64,000 nucleotides of DNA from Tieghemostelium lacteum. Taxonomy: Eukaryota > Evosea > Eumycetozoa > Dictyosteliales > Raperosteliaceae. The stretch is taken from assembly GCA_001606155.1 (NCBI GenBank), contig LODT01000046.1:62001-126000 (forward strand), written 5' to 3'. Below, one piece after another: positions 16,504-28,987 of the stretch (position 1 is the first letter of the stretch; each line of letters begins with the position of its first letter). The notes beneath the pieces were generated by a model. It ran no database searches. It had not been told where the DNA came from and was given only the letters and a program-made list of their open reading frames with translations. The translations under genes were made by a program, and so were the position numbers.

Positions 16504-18171
16504 TTATTTATTCAAGTTTTTATAAACTAACCAACTATCAGTGAAATAATATTTCCAATTTGAAGGTAATAGTGCATTGACATTGTTTTTATAATATTTT
16601 GACATTTCACTATAAATTTTACTTGATTCAGGTGTATTGTCTTTAACAAGTTTGTTGAATTCCAAATATTTTAAATTTGGTTTGTTATAGAGCAATCGGA
16701 TAAATTGTTCAAATGGTGATTTCTCATTTGTATTTATAGTTAAATGTAAAATAGTTGAATTGGAACAAAGTGATGTTGTGATTTTTTCAACATAGATATT
16801 TTCTATGTGTAATGTTAGTTTTGTTAGGCTTTGATGGTTGGATGCTACAATAGAATGAATATTATCAATAGTTATACTACTTTTACTGATAATGACCAAT
16901 TCTTTCAAATAGATCATGTTGTTCAGTATTGGAGTTAAATATACTTCGGGTGAATGAAGGTGTAGCTTTTGTACTAAATTTAATCTTGAGATATTATCAT
17001 ATATATTCTGTGAATTTCCTTCAAAATAGATATCCAAATCAGTTAGATTTAAATGATTTTTAAGATCTACAGATTGTGTGGTATCACAACTTAGTTTTTG
17101 TAGATTGGATTTGTTACCCCACCATTTCAAAGCATCAAACATGGCAAATCCTTCAATAAATTCGAGTGTATTATTGTATATTGTGTATTTATCATTATCA
17201 TTGGTGTTTTTTTTTAAAGGTATATTAAATCTAACCATTGGGTATTTAAATGATTGTACCTTACTGTTGGTATTGAGATACTTTACAAGCTGCTCAAAGG
17301 AGTCATTAAATGGGATTCTAATAGAAACTTTCTGTAGTGTGGGATGATGAATCAAACTATCAATAAGGACACTTTGCACGCTTTCCCGTGGTACAGCATA
17401 AAATTTTTTTACAGTGATACTCCAAGTTTTCAATTGTTGATTGTATTTCAACAATGAATCATATTCATTGTATGATAGCTGATTGGTTTTAATGGTTAGA
17501 TTCTTTAAATATTTAAGAGGGGGTGAAAGTGGTTTCAGTAGAAAGTACTGGGTTGTATTGTCATTTTGTAGACTTAGTTTCTCGAGTTGATAGTTCTCCA
17601 TGTATTTAAACACTTGATCTATTGTTGGGTGAGGTGTTGGACAAAAACACAGTTTTGAAATTCGTTTACTACTTTCCAACTCTAAATTTAGATTCTTGTA
17701 GTTATCTAATGCTGATAGAGAGCTCACTGATATTTCCAAATCTCTATAGAAATTTGAAAGCAATGCTACGACCCACTCATATAAGTAATCATTGTCTTTA
17801 TTGATATCGTAACCAACAATAATTTCTTTTCTAGTTTTATGAGTGTTGTAGTATTGAATTTCAAATATTTCAATCAACTTAGGTATTATTGGTAATATAG
17901 TTTTTACTGATTGTCTTAATACTATAATTGAAGGTAAAAAATTTACTCTCAAACCTCTGTTTATTAGATACTTGATGTACTCTAATTGCTTTTCTGCTGT
18001 ATAATCAAATAAGATTTCATTAAATTCTATTTGTTCTAATAACTGATAGAATTCTTTTGATACAAGAGAGAAAGTACCAATCAAATACTGATAAAATGAA
18101 ATTGATTTCTCATCTTTAAATGAATCAATAACTAATTGAATTATTTTCTTTTTTAATATTTTTGATATCAT
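16504..18171 (-). CDS. F-box-like / leucine-rich dictyostelid family protein, copy 1
   Basis: Single exon of 555 residues from the ATG at 18171; the frame runs 15 bases further to a TTG. The first 55 residues (KILKKKIIQLVIDSF ... FSLVSKEFYQLLEQ) look like a degenerate F-box: an L-x-x-x-I-I-x-x-V-I-x-S-F helix followed by VSKEFY. The rest is a long array of irregular Leu/Ile-rich segments without clean LRR phasing. The protein ends NWKYYFTDSWLVYKNL, which recurs in the neighbouring gene as QWKFYNFDSWLIYKQYL. This is a tandem pair with 18606-20429 in the same orientation. If it binds Skp1 it would be a substrate receptor of an SCF ubiquitin ligase; that is inference from the F-box-like start. 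Confidence 0.8.
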   Translation of the reverse strand: MISKILKKKIIQLVIDSFKDEKSISFYQYLIGTFSLVSKEFYQLLEQIEFNEILFDYTAEKQLEYIKYLINRGLRVNFLPSIIVLRQSVKTILPIIPKLIEIFEIQYYNTHKTRKEIIVGYDINKDNDYLYEWVVALLSNFYRDLEISVSSLSALDNYKNLNLELESSKRISKLCFCPTPHPTIDQVFKYMENYQLEKLSLQNDNTTQYFLLKPLSPPLKYLKNLTIKTNQLSYNEYDSLLKYNQQLKTWSITVKKFYAVPRESVQSVLIDSLIHHPTLQKVSIRIPFNDSFEQLVKYLNTNSKVQSFKYPMVRFNIPLKKNTNDNDKYTIYNNTLEFIEGFAMFDALKWWGNKSNLQKLSCDTTQSVDLKNHLNLTDLDIYFEGNSQNIYDNISRLNLVQKLHLHSPEVYLTPILNNMIYLKELVIISKSSITIDNIHSIVASNHQSLTKLTLHIENIYVEKITTSLCSNSTILHLTINTNEKSPFEQFIRLLYNKPNLKYLEFNKLVKDNTPESSKIYSEMSKYYKNNVNALLPSNWKYYFTDSWLVYKNLNK

Positions 18172-18605
18172 TAATTTATAAATCAAAATGAAAAATTTTC
18201 AAAAATAATTAATAAAATAACTTATAAATATATTAATACGCTATTATTTTCTTTAAATTGATACTATTGAAAACATCATTTCACTTGTTTAATATGACTT
18301 TATTTGCACGAATATGTCTAAAGATTTTATTTTTAATTTTGTTTCTTAGAATAGTACTAATTAAATTATAGCGTAATGAATTTTTTTTTTACATATTTTT
18401 ACATTTCATAGAATATTGATTTTGTAAGATTTTAAAATTAGAGATAATAAAAGGTTTACTACTGACCAATAGGTTACATTACTCTGAATCTATAATTATT
18501 TGTAAAGTAGTGAATAATTAGCTAAAATTCTTATATGATCATGATTTCATCAACTAGGAAATTTCTATTTACATTTTATAAAAAAATAGAAAATTAAATT
18601 TAAAT
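18172..18605. promoter_or_regulatory. Spacer between tandem F-box-like genes
   Basis: AT-rich spacer holding the promoter of the downstream copy and the 3' end of the upstream copy on the minus strand. I see no gene, RNA or repeat in it. Confidence 0.35.
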
Positions 18606-20429
18606 TTAACTAACATAAATTAGATTATTTTTTATTAGATATTGTTTATAAATTAACCAACTATCAAAATTATAGAATTTCCATTGTGAAGGTGGTCTAG
18701 GAGAAGAATGAGATTCATAATAATGAATAATTTCATTTTGGAATGATTTAATATCTTGTTCATGTTGAATTAGATTTGGCATTTTAATACCACCTCCTAA
18801 CTCAAATTCAATTGATTTAAGATCAGAGTGATTGAGAAACCATAAAAAGATTTCTAATGAAGATTTGAATCTATCATCGTTATTTTGAACTTCTAAATAT
18901 TGAATGGAAGTTGATATACTCCATTGTCCAAGTTGAGTAATATCACTGACATCAATGGACAGTGATTTTAAAGTTGGATGTTTAAACTCCCATATAGATT
19001 TGATTAGTAATGGGCAATGTGAACTTACGAAGCTTAAAGACTCCAAATTCTGCAATCCCATTAAACTTTTAAATAACAATACATATTCAGAATCACACGG
19101 TATTCTAAGCTCCACATTTTTCAGCGACTTGAAAAGGGGTAGAGTTTGGCCTAATGTTTTTATGAGGAATGTGTTGTCATATATTTCCAAAAGATTTTCG
19201 ACACCCTCCGGATAAAAAATATCGAGATCTGTGAGTTTTTGGTGAAAGTCCAAGGAAACTTGGGTATAGGGGAGTGATGTTATTTCAATAGACAGTTGGG
19301 AGATGTTGGAATGAATTTTCCAGAGGTTAATTATTTTTAGTGGACATCCAAAAGTGTTTAGATACTGTAGGGTATTGTTGTAAATTTTTTGATCGACATT
19401 GTCAACTATAGAGTTCAAGTCGAGTGTATCGCATTGAAGTATTAATATTTTACTGTTATTGTTGAGGTAGTTTACTAGGTTGGCTATAGGCTCTCTATGG
19501 CCCTCCAAATATAAATTCGCTTTTTTTATTGAGGGGTGATGAACAAAACTGTCTATAAACAGTGTGGAAGATTCACCAAATTTTGGTATATATTTATCCA
19601 CACAACATGCCCATATTTCCAATTGTGGGTTATGTTTCATCAGCGTGTCATATTCCTGAAATGATAGTGTCCTAGACCCTATATGCAGCCCAATGAGTGA
19701 TTTGTTGATTGGTCGCGGGGCTATACTACTGGGGAAGAGGAAATAGTTGGGAGTTGTATTTAAATCGTATGCATCTATTGTCAATATCTTGTACTGATCC
19801 AAAAACTGACAAATCTCATGAAATGGTGGCGGAGTTGATTCGCTGTCAGTGTCGAAGGTTAAGTTGGAAATAGTTCCATTTCTTTGGAGCTCTAGATTCC
19901 AATGTCTGTGAATGTTAATGGTATCAAATAAACTATCAAATGATGTATTTATAAATAGTTCATTGTTTAAACTAAAATTTGATAACAATACTCTGACTAT
20001 TCTTTCAGAGTATTCTGTTGCATTGTGGTGGTTTTGATTATTTATGATTTTTAAAGTGGATTGGTGGTGATTGTAATGGAGTAATTCCACAAGTTCAATG
20101 ATTTGTGATATTATTGGTTTATCATTGATAATTGTTTGGTATTGGTAAAAGTAGTTCATGGTTATGGTCATGTGCAATCCACGTGATAACAGATATTTTA
20201 TATAATTTAATTGTTTCTTTAGATATCCAGTGTCATTATACCTCCAATAATTAATTAAAAGCATACTATATGTCAACTGATCTAAAATCTCTTGAAACTC
20301 TTTTGACACCATTGACAATGTGCCTAGGGAACACTGATAAAAATAAATAGATTTTTCTTCATTTTTAAAAGAATCAAAATATAACTGTAAAATGTGCTTT
20401 TTTAAAAGTTTACTAAGTGTTAACACCAT
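18606..20429 (-). CDS. F-box-like / leucine-rich dictyostelid family protein, copy 2
   Basis: Single exon of 607 residues starting at the ATG at 20429. It opens with the same F-box-like block as its neighbour (KLLKKHILQLYFDSFKNEEK, then LSMVSKEFQEILDQL), then a Leu-rich body, and ends with the shared W-K-F/Y-Y-x-x-D-S-W-L-x-Y-K signature. The middle has clearly diverged, so the duplication is not recent. Parts of this gene (near 19100-19850) are noticeably less AT-rich than copy 1, with CG dinucleotides and rarer codons. A role as an SCF adaptor is plausible but unproven. I cannot assign a D. discoideum counterpart. Confidence 0.8.
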   Translation of the reverse strand: MVLTLSKLLKKHILQLYFDSFKNEEKSIYFYQCSLGTLSMVSKEFQEILDQLTYSMLLINYWRYNDTGYLKKQLNYIKYLLSRGLHMTITMNYFYQYQTIINDKPIISQIIELVELLHYNHHQSTLKIINNQNHHNATEYSERIVRVLLSNFSLNNELFINTSFDSLFDTINIHRHWNLELQRNGTISNLTFDTDSESTPPPFHEICQFLDQYKILTIDAYDLNTTPNYFLFPSSIAPRPINKSLIGLHIGSRTLSFQEYDTLMKHNPQLEIWACCVDKYIPKFGESSTLFIDSFVHHPSIKKANLYLEGHREPIANLVNYLNNNSKILILQCDTLDLNSIVDNVDQKIYNNTLQYLNTFGCPLKIINLWKIHSNISQLSIEITSLPYTQVSLDFHQKLTDLDIFYPEGVENLLEIYDNTFLIKTLGQTLPLFKSLKNVELRIPCDSEYVLLFKSLMGLQNLESLSFVSSHCPLLIKSIWEFKHPTLKSLSIDVSDITQLGQWSISTSIQYLEVQNNDDRFKSSLEIFLWFLNHSDLKSIEFELGGGIKMPNLIQHEQDIKSFQNEIIHYYESHSSPRPPSQWKFYNFDSWLIYKQYLIKNNLIYVS

Positions 20430-21067
20430 CTTAAAATAAATATTTATGTAAACATAACTGTGATTAATTAATTAATTAATGATAAGTAAGGGAAAAAAAA
20501 TTTTTTTTTTGAGATTTGTGTGTGACCTTTCGAACCAACGGGTTTTCCATCAAATCATAAAAATTTAAATAGATATTTAAAAAAACTGTCTATAGTAGAC
20601 TAACCTAAAAATCCATATTTCGAAAGTTAACTCTTTTTTAATTCTTTGTTTCTATTTTAATATCATAACTATTTTTTTTTTAGTTGTGGAGTAATTTTTT
20701 GTCATTAAATATCTATGTTATGATAAACATTGTTTTATAAATTTTGTTTAGAATTAATTATTTCATTTCAACACAATATTGAATAGGAGTGATTTCTACT
20801 CATATTTATTAATATATCACAACAACTAAATGCATTTAAATTTTAAACCTGAAACTTACCGAAAGAAGCTTAATACTATTTGAAATGTAAATCTATTTTT
20901 GAATAATTACTTTTCAACAAATTAAAGCAGATAAATATATTTTTATTAATATGAAAGATAATAATTATTTAATTTCAATCAATGCAACTTTATTTTATTT
21001 TCATATACATAGAATCTTAAGTAAATTTTTATAATTTTTTTGTTATTGTTTTAGAAATCAAACAAAA
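20430..21067. promoter_or_regulatory. Divergent promoter region
   Basis: Spacer of about 640 bases between the F-box-like gene (minus) and POP4 (plus). TATA-like ATAAATATATTTTTATT lies near 20930. A TTAATTAATTAATTAA run is at about 20465. I see no additional gene. Confidence 0.35.
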
Positions 21068-21780
21068 ATGACAGATGATGATAATAAAAAGACATTTCAA
21101 GATCTGTTTGATATGATTATACCAAAGTTTAATAATGAGATTATAGAGGATATGGAAAAACCATTTACTCTTCTCACTAATAATACGAAAGCAAAAGAAT
21201 CAAAAGCTTCAAAACGAGAACAAATGAGAAGAATTAAACTGAATACTAAAAAGATTGGTGCTACAAAGAAGAGAGATATAAATTTCTTTGATATTGAATA
21301 TAATAATATAGTTTATGATAAATATCTACCACTGCATCAGTTGTGGTTAGAATATATTAAAGATCTTACCAATGACCTACAAAATGCTAATTGCCAGGTA
21401 TTGGCAAGTAAAATTATTAAAGCTGATCTTCAAGGTGCCATTATTCAAGTCACAAGATCAAAGAATCCAACATATATAGGTCAAAAAGGTATAATTATTC
21501 AAGAAACTGAAAGTACCTTTAAAATTATAACTCAAGAAAACAAATTAAATGGTAGGTTTATCATGTCCTGCTACCCTTACTCTTTTATTTATTACCGAGT
21601 ATACTAACTATTCATTTCATAATCAATCATTATAACATAGTTATATTAAAAGAAGTTTGTGAATTTCATTTAGAATTTTATAATTTTTCGACTACCATCT
21701 ATGGTAAACATTTTAGTTTTAGAAATTATGAAAGAGCAGTAAAGAAATTTAAATCTAGAGTAAATATAGAGTTAGATTAA
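21068..21780 (+). CDS. pop4: Ribonuclease P/MRP protein subunit POP4 (Rpp29)
   Basis: Two exons, 21068..21551 and 21641..21780, give 207 residues; intron phase 1 with donor GTAGGT and acceptor CATAG. The second half carries the Rpp29 core: LHQLWLEYI, then KADLQGAIIQVTRSKNPTYI and GIIIQETESTFKIITQENKL, continuing across the intron into VILKEV ... FHLEFYNF, and the ending GKHFSFRNYERAVKKFKSR. These match the Sm-like beta-barrel of eukaryotic Rpp29 nearly block for block from memory of the human protein. It works in the nucleus with RNase P and RNase MRP RNA in tRNA 5' processing and rRNA processing. The N terminus is Lys-rich. Length is near the family norm (about 220). Confidence 0.92.
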
Positions 21781-21986
21781 AAAATTCAACAATATTGTAT
21801 AGATTAAACTCTTAAAAGTTTGGATGTTGGTCATTTTTTGGGAGTGGGAGTTTTTAGGAGGGGTTTTTTTATTTACAAAATTGATAAATTAAGGAAAGTT
21901 TAGGTCTTATTGTGATTGTTGTATTTATGTATGAATGTGTATATACATTATCTATATGTTACTATTAAATTTTAATACTGTTTTTG

Positions 21987-23208
21987 TTAAAATTCATTAA
22001 TATTATCTAAATTATTATTATTATTATTGGTAAGAATTGCATTATTGGTATCATTAATATCTTCTATATCTTTTGGTGGTTGTTGTTGTTGTTGTTCTTG
22101 TTGATTATCATCTCCATCATTATTATTAATTTTATGAGATCTTAATAGAAGTGGTTGAACTTCAGAATAATTTGCAATTGAGGTATTTGGTGAGAATGAA
22201 ACATCTGATGAATCAGTCTTATCATCTTCTTCTGCCTCTTTAGCTTTATCTTTTCTCTGATAGTAAATCAATAGACCTAATACTATAAACAACTGAATGA
22301 CAGCAGCCAAATAAGATAACCAAGTCGATACCTGTTCCTTACTAACAAATATAAAATAATAGAGTAAAACTAATGTACCTGGTCCCTGTATTAATAACAT
22401 TATAATTGAAAATGATCCTGGTGACTAGTAATCATAAAATTTCAAAATTAGTAAATTCATTTGATCAATCAACTATTCATATAAATTGTCTATAGAACTT
22501 ACCTTATATTTTGCAGTTTTATAGATTTGTGGTGACCATTGAACAAAAGTTATAACTACTGAAAAGATTCCTATTACATTTCCAAATACAAAGGTGGTTT
22601 TGGAACATTCACCAGTACCTCTGATGATGGAGAACATTATTACCGTACAAATGATGATAAATGAAACTTCAATAATAAACAAAATCTTTGCATACAAAAA
22701 CTCTTTTTGAGATTTTCTAGCCTCAATTAGGTTTTCTTTTGCAAGTTTTTTTAGATCGGATGGTGTAAAAAAGAGAAAATAGACATAGAATGGAAAACTA
22801 AATAACCAAAATACAAATAACTGAAATAGTGATAATAGTGATGGTGAACATTGTAAAAATCCTAATTTCGAACATGCTTGAATTTGTGGATATTTAAGTA
22901 CAACTATAATAGTAATACTAATTAGTGATCTCTCTAAATAAGTCATTATTCATCTATTTAATATACATACCACCATTTATAAATGTTGCGTACTGGTTTA
23001 TATTACCCAAAAACAACCATAGAAAACTTAATCCTGCTGCAGATTTGTTCTTTAGGATTTTCATATGTTGAGGTACAGTGGATATGATAGCACCTAATAT
23101 CAGTATGATACCTAATGTTACATCAAATGTATCCATTGGAATGAGAATCGATTCAAAATCCGTTTGTGTTATTGGTGCTATAGTTCCATTGATACATGAT
23201 TTTGACAT
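21987..23208 (-). CDS. PQ-loop repeat multi-pass membrane protein
   Basis: Three exons, 23208..22971, 22903..22503 and 22424..21987, total 358 residues. The two ATGs that open separate frames at 22946 and 22400 are internal or intronic. There are about seven hydrophobic segments. PQ-loop 1 reads STVPQHMKILKNKSAAGLS. PQ-loop 2 reads WSPQIYKTAKYKSPGSFS, formed only after splicing exons 2 and 3, which supports the model. The family includes cystinosin, the yeast Ypq lysosomal amino-acid exporters and MPDU1, so a lysosomal or ER transporter is likely; the substrate is unknown. The C-terminal tail is cytosolic-like, acidic, with poly-Gln and poly-Asn. It is divergent from the PI3-kinase gene. Confidence 0.87.
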
Positions 23209-23919
23209 TGTTTAGATATGACTTTTACTGTTGTTGTTGTTGTTGTTGTTTATAGGTGTATATATAAATGTAAATGTATACTCCTTCTATATTAATGAAC
23301 TCCTTTTGAATAGATGTCCTTTCATTAAATTGACCTAACTGTGAATGGAGAGGGATTTGAAAAAAAATCAAAAAAAAAAAACGAAAATGATGACACTGTG
23401 AATCTTCTTTGAGAATTAGGAAAACTAAAATTGGTGATGATGACAGTACCTTTCACCAATATATTTGTATCTATTAATGGGAATATATACAAATAAACTT
23501 TTATAACTAAAAACAACCCCCACACAAAAAATTAATTTAAAAATTTAAAAAAAATAAAAAAAATAAATTTACATTTTTCTATCATACAGTATGATGATTG
23601 ATGAGATATTATCTCCCCATTGAAATTCAATTTTTGTAAAAATAAATTTAAAGGCAATTAAATTAATAAATATTGTTTTTTAGATGAAGGTGAAAGAATT
23701 GATTATAATGAAAAGATCAGATCAAAAAATGACATCATTTAAAAAAAAGACTTGTTGATTTTTTTTTTTTTAAGTTTTGAAAAAATATCTACTTTATTTC
23801 CACCCCTTTTTTTTTACTCTATTGTGGAGTATAAAACCCAATACAATCTAGATTCATTTTTTTTAACACTCTAGGGTTAGAGTATAGGGTTTTGAAGATT
23901 ATACTTTATCGGGAAAAAA
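23209..23919. promoter_or_regulatory. Divergent promoter between PQ-loop gene and PI3-kinase gene
   Basis: About 710 bases. A (TTG)n tract lies at 23231-23250, just upstream of the PQ-loop start. TATA-like ATATATAAATG near 23258 and the T-run near 23760 are candidate promoter parts for the two directions. The leader before the PI3-kinase ATG contains an imperfect repeat of CTCTAGGGTTAGAG. I see no gene. Confidence 0.4.
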
Positions 23920-26900
23920 ATGACAAAAAGTAATACTACGATTACAAAGAATCTTAGTGTCGGAAGTTTAAATAGCTCCGATCTTGAAAATACCATTGTG
24001 GAGGATATAGATTTGGATGAAGAAATTGCACCCATTTCTATTAATATATTACAACAATCACAACCACCAATCAACCAGAAAAGTAATAATATAACAGTAT
24101 TTGTTGAAAAGGATCAATGTGGAAATATAAAGAGCCTTATCGGTAATGTTAAGGTAAAGTAATCTTTCACCACACTATTACCCTATTAAATACACATCAC
24201 AATAGTTTTTTAAAAACATTTCGGAATAATAGCTAATTATAATAATTTCAATTCTATAGAATCAATTAATTTCAATTATAGATGATTTAAAGTTATTTGA
24301 AGAACAAATACAGGAATTAGAACCTACAAAACAATATAAACAATGGAAAGAATTTATAGAACAATTACAAAATAATTCTATACCAAATTCAGGAGTTTAT
24401 TTAACTATACCAAATCAAAGTAATCTTTTACAACTACAACTACAACAACAACAACAACAACAACAACAATCTAGTGATAAATTAGAATCATTTGTAAATA
24501 GTACATTAGAAATTGATACACCTATAACTACAACAACAGTGGAGGCAAAGTTATCACCATTGATAAGTAAGGAGGAGAATATTAGTAGTATGGAATCAGA
24601 GTCAAACACTACTACTAAAACTGGAACATTGAGTACTGTAATGAAACCAATATCTGTATCACAAATGATAATGAAAAAGGATATTGGTAATAATAGTGTT
24701 ATTAAACAACAAAAGTCATGGACTAGTAGTAAACCATCAAATAATTCAACTATATTTGGATCATTACCTGGTTCAAAAGTTGGATCATTATCACCATTGT
24801 CAGGTAGTACTGGTGGTAGTAGATTCTTTACTTCTAGATTGGATTTATTAGCTCAGAATAATAGTAATAGTAATAATAGTAGTAATAGTAGTACTCCTAA
24901 TTCATCATCACCAACATCAAGTTCATCAACTACACTTCCATCTTCAACAACCTTAGAGCCATCTCAAACACCAATAATATCAGGTGAATTTACTAGTAAC
25001 ACAATAACAAATACCGGTAATGGTAATGGTATAAAAACACTGTCACCTGATACTAGTACTGGTAATCAAATGAACAAACACAAATCTATAATATACAACA
25101 AATTTTTTTATGAAAATTGTGAATCTAAACATGATGATCCAACAGATGAAGAAGATATAAATGTTAGTGATGAACATTGGGAGACTAATGTTATTGTATT
25201 GCTACCTTGTAGACATCAGGTAAAGATACCTGGCTCATCAGAAACCTCTATCGAATCGATTAGACATCTAGCATGGGCAAGTGGAAAGATGCAAGGCCAT
25301 TTAATTAACAAGGAAGTTGGTGAATTTTCACTACGTTGGTGTAATAATGATATTCTATTTGATGATGAAACTCCATTGAAAGATCTAGTACTTTTTAGTA
25401 CACAACGTATACGTAATATCAAATTGGAATTGGTGGAAATTGATAACTTGTGTAAAGAAAGACTTGTGGATTTATCATCATCTTTGATTAATGGTAGACC
25501 AAGTTACTGGAAATCACATGTGGATGAGGTATTAGGGTTCAATAGAAAGCTTAAAGAGATTGCAAATCTTGCAAATCAAACACCACCTGCAACTATAGAA
25601 TCTGCAAGATTGACAAATTATCCACCTCCTAAATCTATTCCTGAGAACTTTGTTATTAGGGTACATGTTCAGAATCAGACAAAGTCTTTGAGATGTTCAA
25701 CTAATCATACTGCACATAGTTTAATGATGATCCTTTCAGAGAAGGTAAAGAATACATTACCTTTTAATCCATCAGATTGGAGATTTCTCATTACAGGTTT
25801 GAATCAAATGGTTAGTCCTAAAGTACCTTTACTATCTATAGAACACATTAGAGAACGTATAAAGAGAACTGGTGAAGTTGATTTGACAATGGTTGAATTG
25901 TCATCACTTGGACAGACACGTGATATTGGAATCTCACAAATTTACAATCACCAAGAATTTGTTGGAAGTGGTAGTGGTGCAACCTCAACAGGGTTCATTG
26001 AGAGTACAAACTCTAGAAAATCCAATCAACTTTTGGATATTATATTTAAATCAACAACTGGTATTTCTATAAACAGTAGTACAGACTCATTGAAGGATAA
26101 ATTTATACAATCATCAGTATCGGCAATTGAATGTCAAGAGACTCTACAAATACGTATATTACATGCTCATGAGATATTTGCATATAATGTCATGGATCAA
26201 TTTGGTACTTCTGATCCATCGAATGTACAGATTTGTTTGGAAGTTGGTATCTATTATGGAGGTGAATTACTTTCTACTACTGTTAATAGTAGTTATGTTG
26301 CCTATCAAGATACTGTAGTTTGGAATGAATGGATCAATCTACCATTGACAATAAGTTCCATTCCATTAGGTTCAAGAATTTGTTTTGGATTGAATGCACG
26401 TTATAGAGATTCTATAGTGAATATTGGGTGGGTCGGACATAGACTCTACGACAGTAAAGGTATATTTAATACCTCAACTCCCTATTCACTGTTACTGTGG
26501 CCTGGTAAAGTAAATCCAATTGGAACCTGTGTTGATAACCTTCAATCCAAAGACCAATCCATTATCATTGCTTTTGAATTTAAGGATTATTTTTCACCTA
26601 GACACATACATTACAACTCTGCATTGTATATCAACCAATTGGAACTCGATCCAGAAGATTTACAAATTCCAGCAATAACCGATAAAGATATTGAAAGAAT
26701 TGACTATATCATTCGTCAAGATCCTCTCTATCAATTGGCAAAAGAAGAAAAGGTACTATTTTGGAATAGTAGATATTACTGTCAAACCAAGCCTATATCA
26801 CTTCCTAAACTCTTACAATCAGTGGAATGGACAAACTACAAGCAGGTCTTTGAAATGTACAGGTTACTCAAAAATTGGCCAATTCTATCTGCAGTGGATG

Positions 26901-28414
26901 CCATTGAACTTTTGGATCCCAAATTTGCAGATTCATTGGAGATTCGTGAATATGTTGTAAAGAGTCTAGATCAACTGACTGACTATGAATTGGATTTATA
27001 TTTACTACAGTTGGTACAGGCAATGAAACATGATATTTTCCATGGATCATGTTTGAGTCTTTTCCTATTGGGTAGAGTGTTGAACAACACTAATATCCTA
27101 GCACACAGTTTCTTTTGGCATTTGAGAGCTGATATTGATAATCAAGAGGTTTCTGAGAGATTCAGAGTTCTCTTAGCATCACTGTTAAAGTATACACCAC
27201 ATCTTGTAGGACCATTTAAAAAACAAATTCAAACTTTAAAAACATTGGAAAACCTTTCCAAACAAGTTAAAGAACTTCCATTTGATAAGAGACGTTCTTT
27301 TCTAGAGGCACAGTTACATGAAGAACAATCTCTTCATCAGGATAGTCTATTGATACCTTTTGACCCCTCCATTAAGGTTCTAGGCATTCAACCTGAACGT
27401 TGTAAACCAATGGATTCGGCTAAAGTACCTTTATGGGTAGTCTATAAAAACAGTGATCCTCATGCTAACCCATTCCAGATGATTGTCAAAACTGGTGATG
27501 ACCTAAGACAGGATATCCTAACACTACAGTTACTCAAACTTATGGACCACATGTGGAAATCCGAAGGACTTGATCTTCACATGACCATCTACCGATGTAT
27601 AGCAACTGGAATGGGATCAGGTCTCATTGAGGTAGTTGGTAATGCTGAAACTGCAGCTCGTATCCAAGCAGCAGCAGGTGGAATGACAGGAGCATTCAAG
27701 CAAACTCCCATTGCAAATTGGTTGAAAAACCACAATCTCACAGAAAACAACTATCAGAAGGCTGTTGCTAAATTCACACTCTCATGTGCAGGATACTGTG
27801 TAGCCACCTATGTATTGGGTATTGGTGATAGACATAACGACAATATCATGGTTGACAAATACGGTCACCTATTTCACATTGATTTTGGTCATTTCCTTGG
27901 AAATTTTAAAACCTTTGCAGGCTTCCAAAGAGAGAAAGCACCTTTTGTTTTGACACCTGATTTTGTCTATGTCATTGGTGCCAAAGATTCCCCAAATTTC
28001 AACTTTTTTGTAGATATATGTTGTCGTGCCTATAATATCCTTAGAAAGAATGCCAATATTTTCTTTAACATGTTTGAGTTGATGCTCAGCACTGGTATTC
28101 CTGAATTAAAATCTGAATCTGATATCATGTACCTTCGTGATAAATTCAGATTAGATCTAACCGATACAGAGGCTGCTGAGAGATTTAAAAAATTAATTCA
28201 TGAATCTATCAATACTCTAACAACTCAAATTAATTTTATGTTCCATATTCTAGCTCATAGTCATTCTCTAAAACAAGATCGTAAACCACAACCTGAACCA
28301 AAATTAAAACCTGATTTAAATAATAATCAAAATAATAGTAATAATAATGGTAGTATTAATAGTAAAGAATCTTTAAAAGATAAAGAATCTTTAAAAGATA
28401 ATAGTATATTGTAA
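23920..28414 (+). CDS. Class I phosphatidylinositol 3-kinase catalytic subunit
   Basis: Two exons, 23920..24153 and 24260..28414, give 1462 residues (phase 0, donor GTAAAG). The first about 380 residues are low-complexity, with a poly-Gln stretch and Ser/Asn/Thr runs. Domains then follow: adaptor-binding-like (near 385-455, from NVIVLLPCRHQV), Ras-binding (near 540-620), C2 (near 700-880, from ETLQIRILHAHE), helical PIK (near 885-1075) and kinase (near 1110-1400). The kinase has the QMIVKTGDDLRQD ATP-site strand, catalytic loop GIGDRHNDNIMV near 1266 and HIDFGHFLGNFK near 1285, all intact. The domain order marks it as class I, making PIP3 at the plasma membrane for chemotaxis and macropinocytosis downstream of Ras. 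D. discoideum has several such genes, and I cannot tell which is the orthologue. Confidence 0.95.
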
Positions 28415-28477
28415 TATTAAAAAAACAGGTAGAATATAAACCAAAATATTTCCTATTGAAATTTATGTAATTTTGTT

Positions 28478-28987
28478 TTATTTGTTATTTACATATTTTT
28501 GAAAACTTGTAAAATATTGTTCTTTACCAACATTTGGATTTTTATGTAATTCTTTTAAATGTTGATCATTTGCTACTTTTTTATTTGGATCTTCTTCTTC
28601 ATCTTTTGGTATATCAAGACTTGATGTTGAAGAGGAACCTTTTTTAGTTTTTATATTCTCTTTTATACCTTGTTTAACTTTATCTAAATCTATTGCTGAA
28701 AATGGTGTAGTTAGATTACTATCAGTTGGTGTATTATATGGTGTTTTTGAACCTTCGTTAAAAGGTATATTATTTGTTTTATTTTGTTGAATTGGTATAT
28801 TTGGTAAAGGTTTTTTAAATTGATCATTTTTACCTTGAGATTTTAAATCTGAATCATTTTGATTTTCTTTTATTTGACCATCTTGATAGACATAGGATTT
28901 AATTTGGTCAGTTTCAAATGAAAACACTGAATTATTATTCAAAATCTTTTCTTTAGCTTTTAATTTTATATCTTTATCTTTATCCAT
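28478..28987 (-). CDS. Hypothetical polar, low-complexity protein
   Basis: Single-exon frame of 169 residues. It is very rich in Lys, Asp, Asn, Gln and Ser, with no hydrophobic segment and no recognised domain, so it is probably disordered. It begins MDKDKDIKLKAKEKI. It contains a proline-containing KKPLPNIPIQ stretch, a TP/SP-rich middle (TPYNTPTDSN), an acidic DEEEDP patch, and ends GKEQYFTSFQKYVNNK. The tail is the least repetitive part and may be the conserved portion. The gene is convergent with the PI3-kinase, 63 bases between stop codons. I assign no function. Confidence 0.65.
   Translation of the reverse strand: MDKDKDIKLKAKEKILNNNSVFSFETDQIKSYVYQDGQIKENQNDSDLKSQGKNDQFKKPLPNIPIQQNKTNNIPFNEGSKTPYNTPTDSNLTTPFSAIDLDKVKQGIKENIKTKKGSSSTSSLDIPKDEEEDPNKKVANDQHLKELHKNPNVGKEQYFTSFQKYVNNK

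Noticed and set aside
22904-22970. Separate membrane-protein start (MTYLERSL) at 22946
   Set aside because: This is intron sequence between PQ-loop exons 1 and 2; the splice gives a continuous family-like frame.
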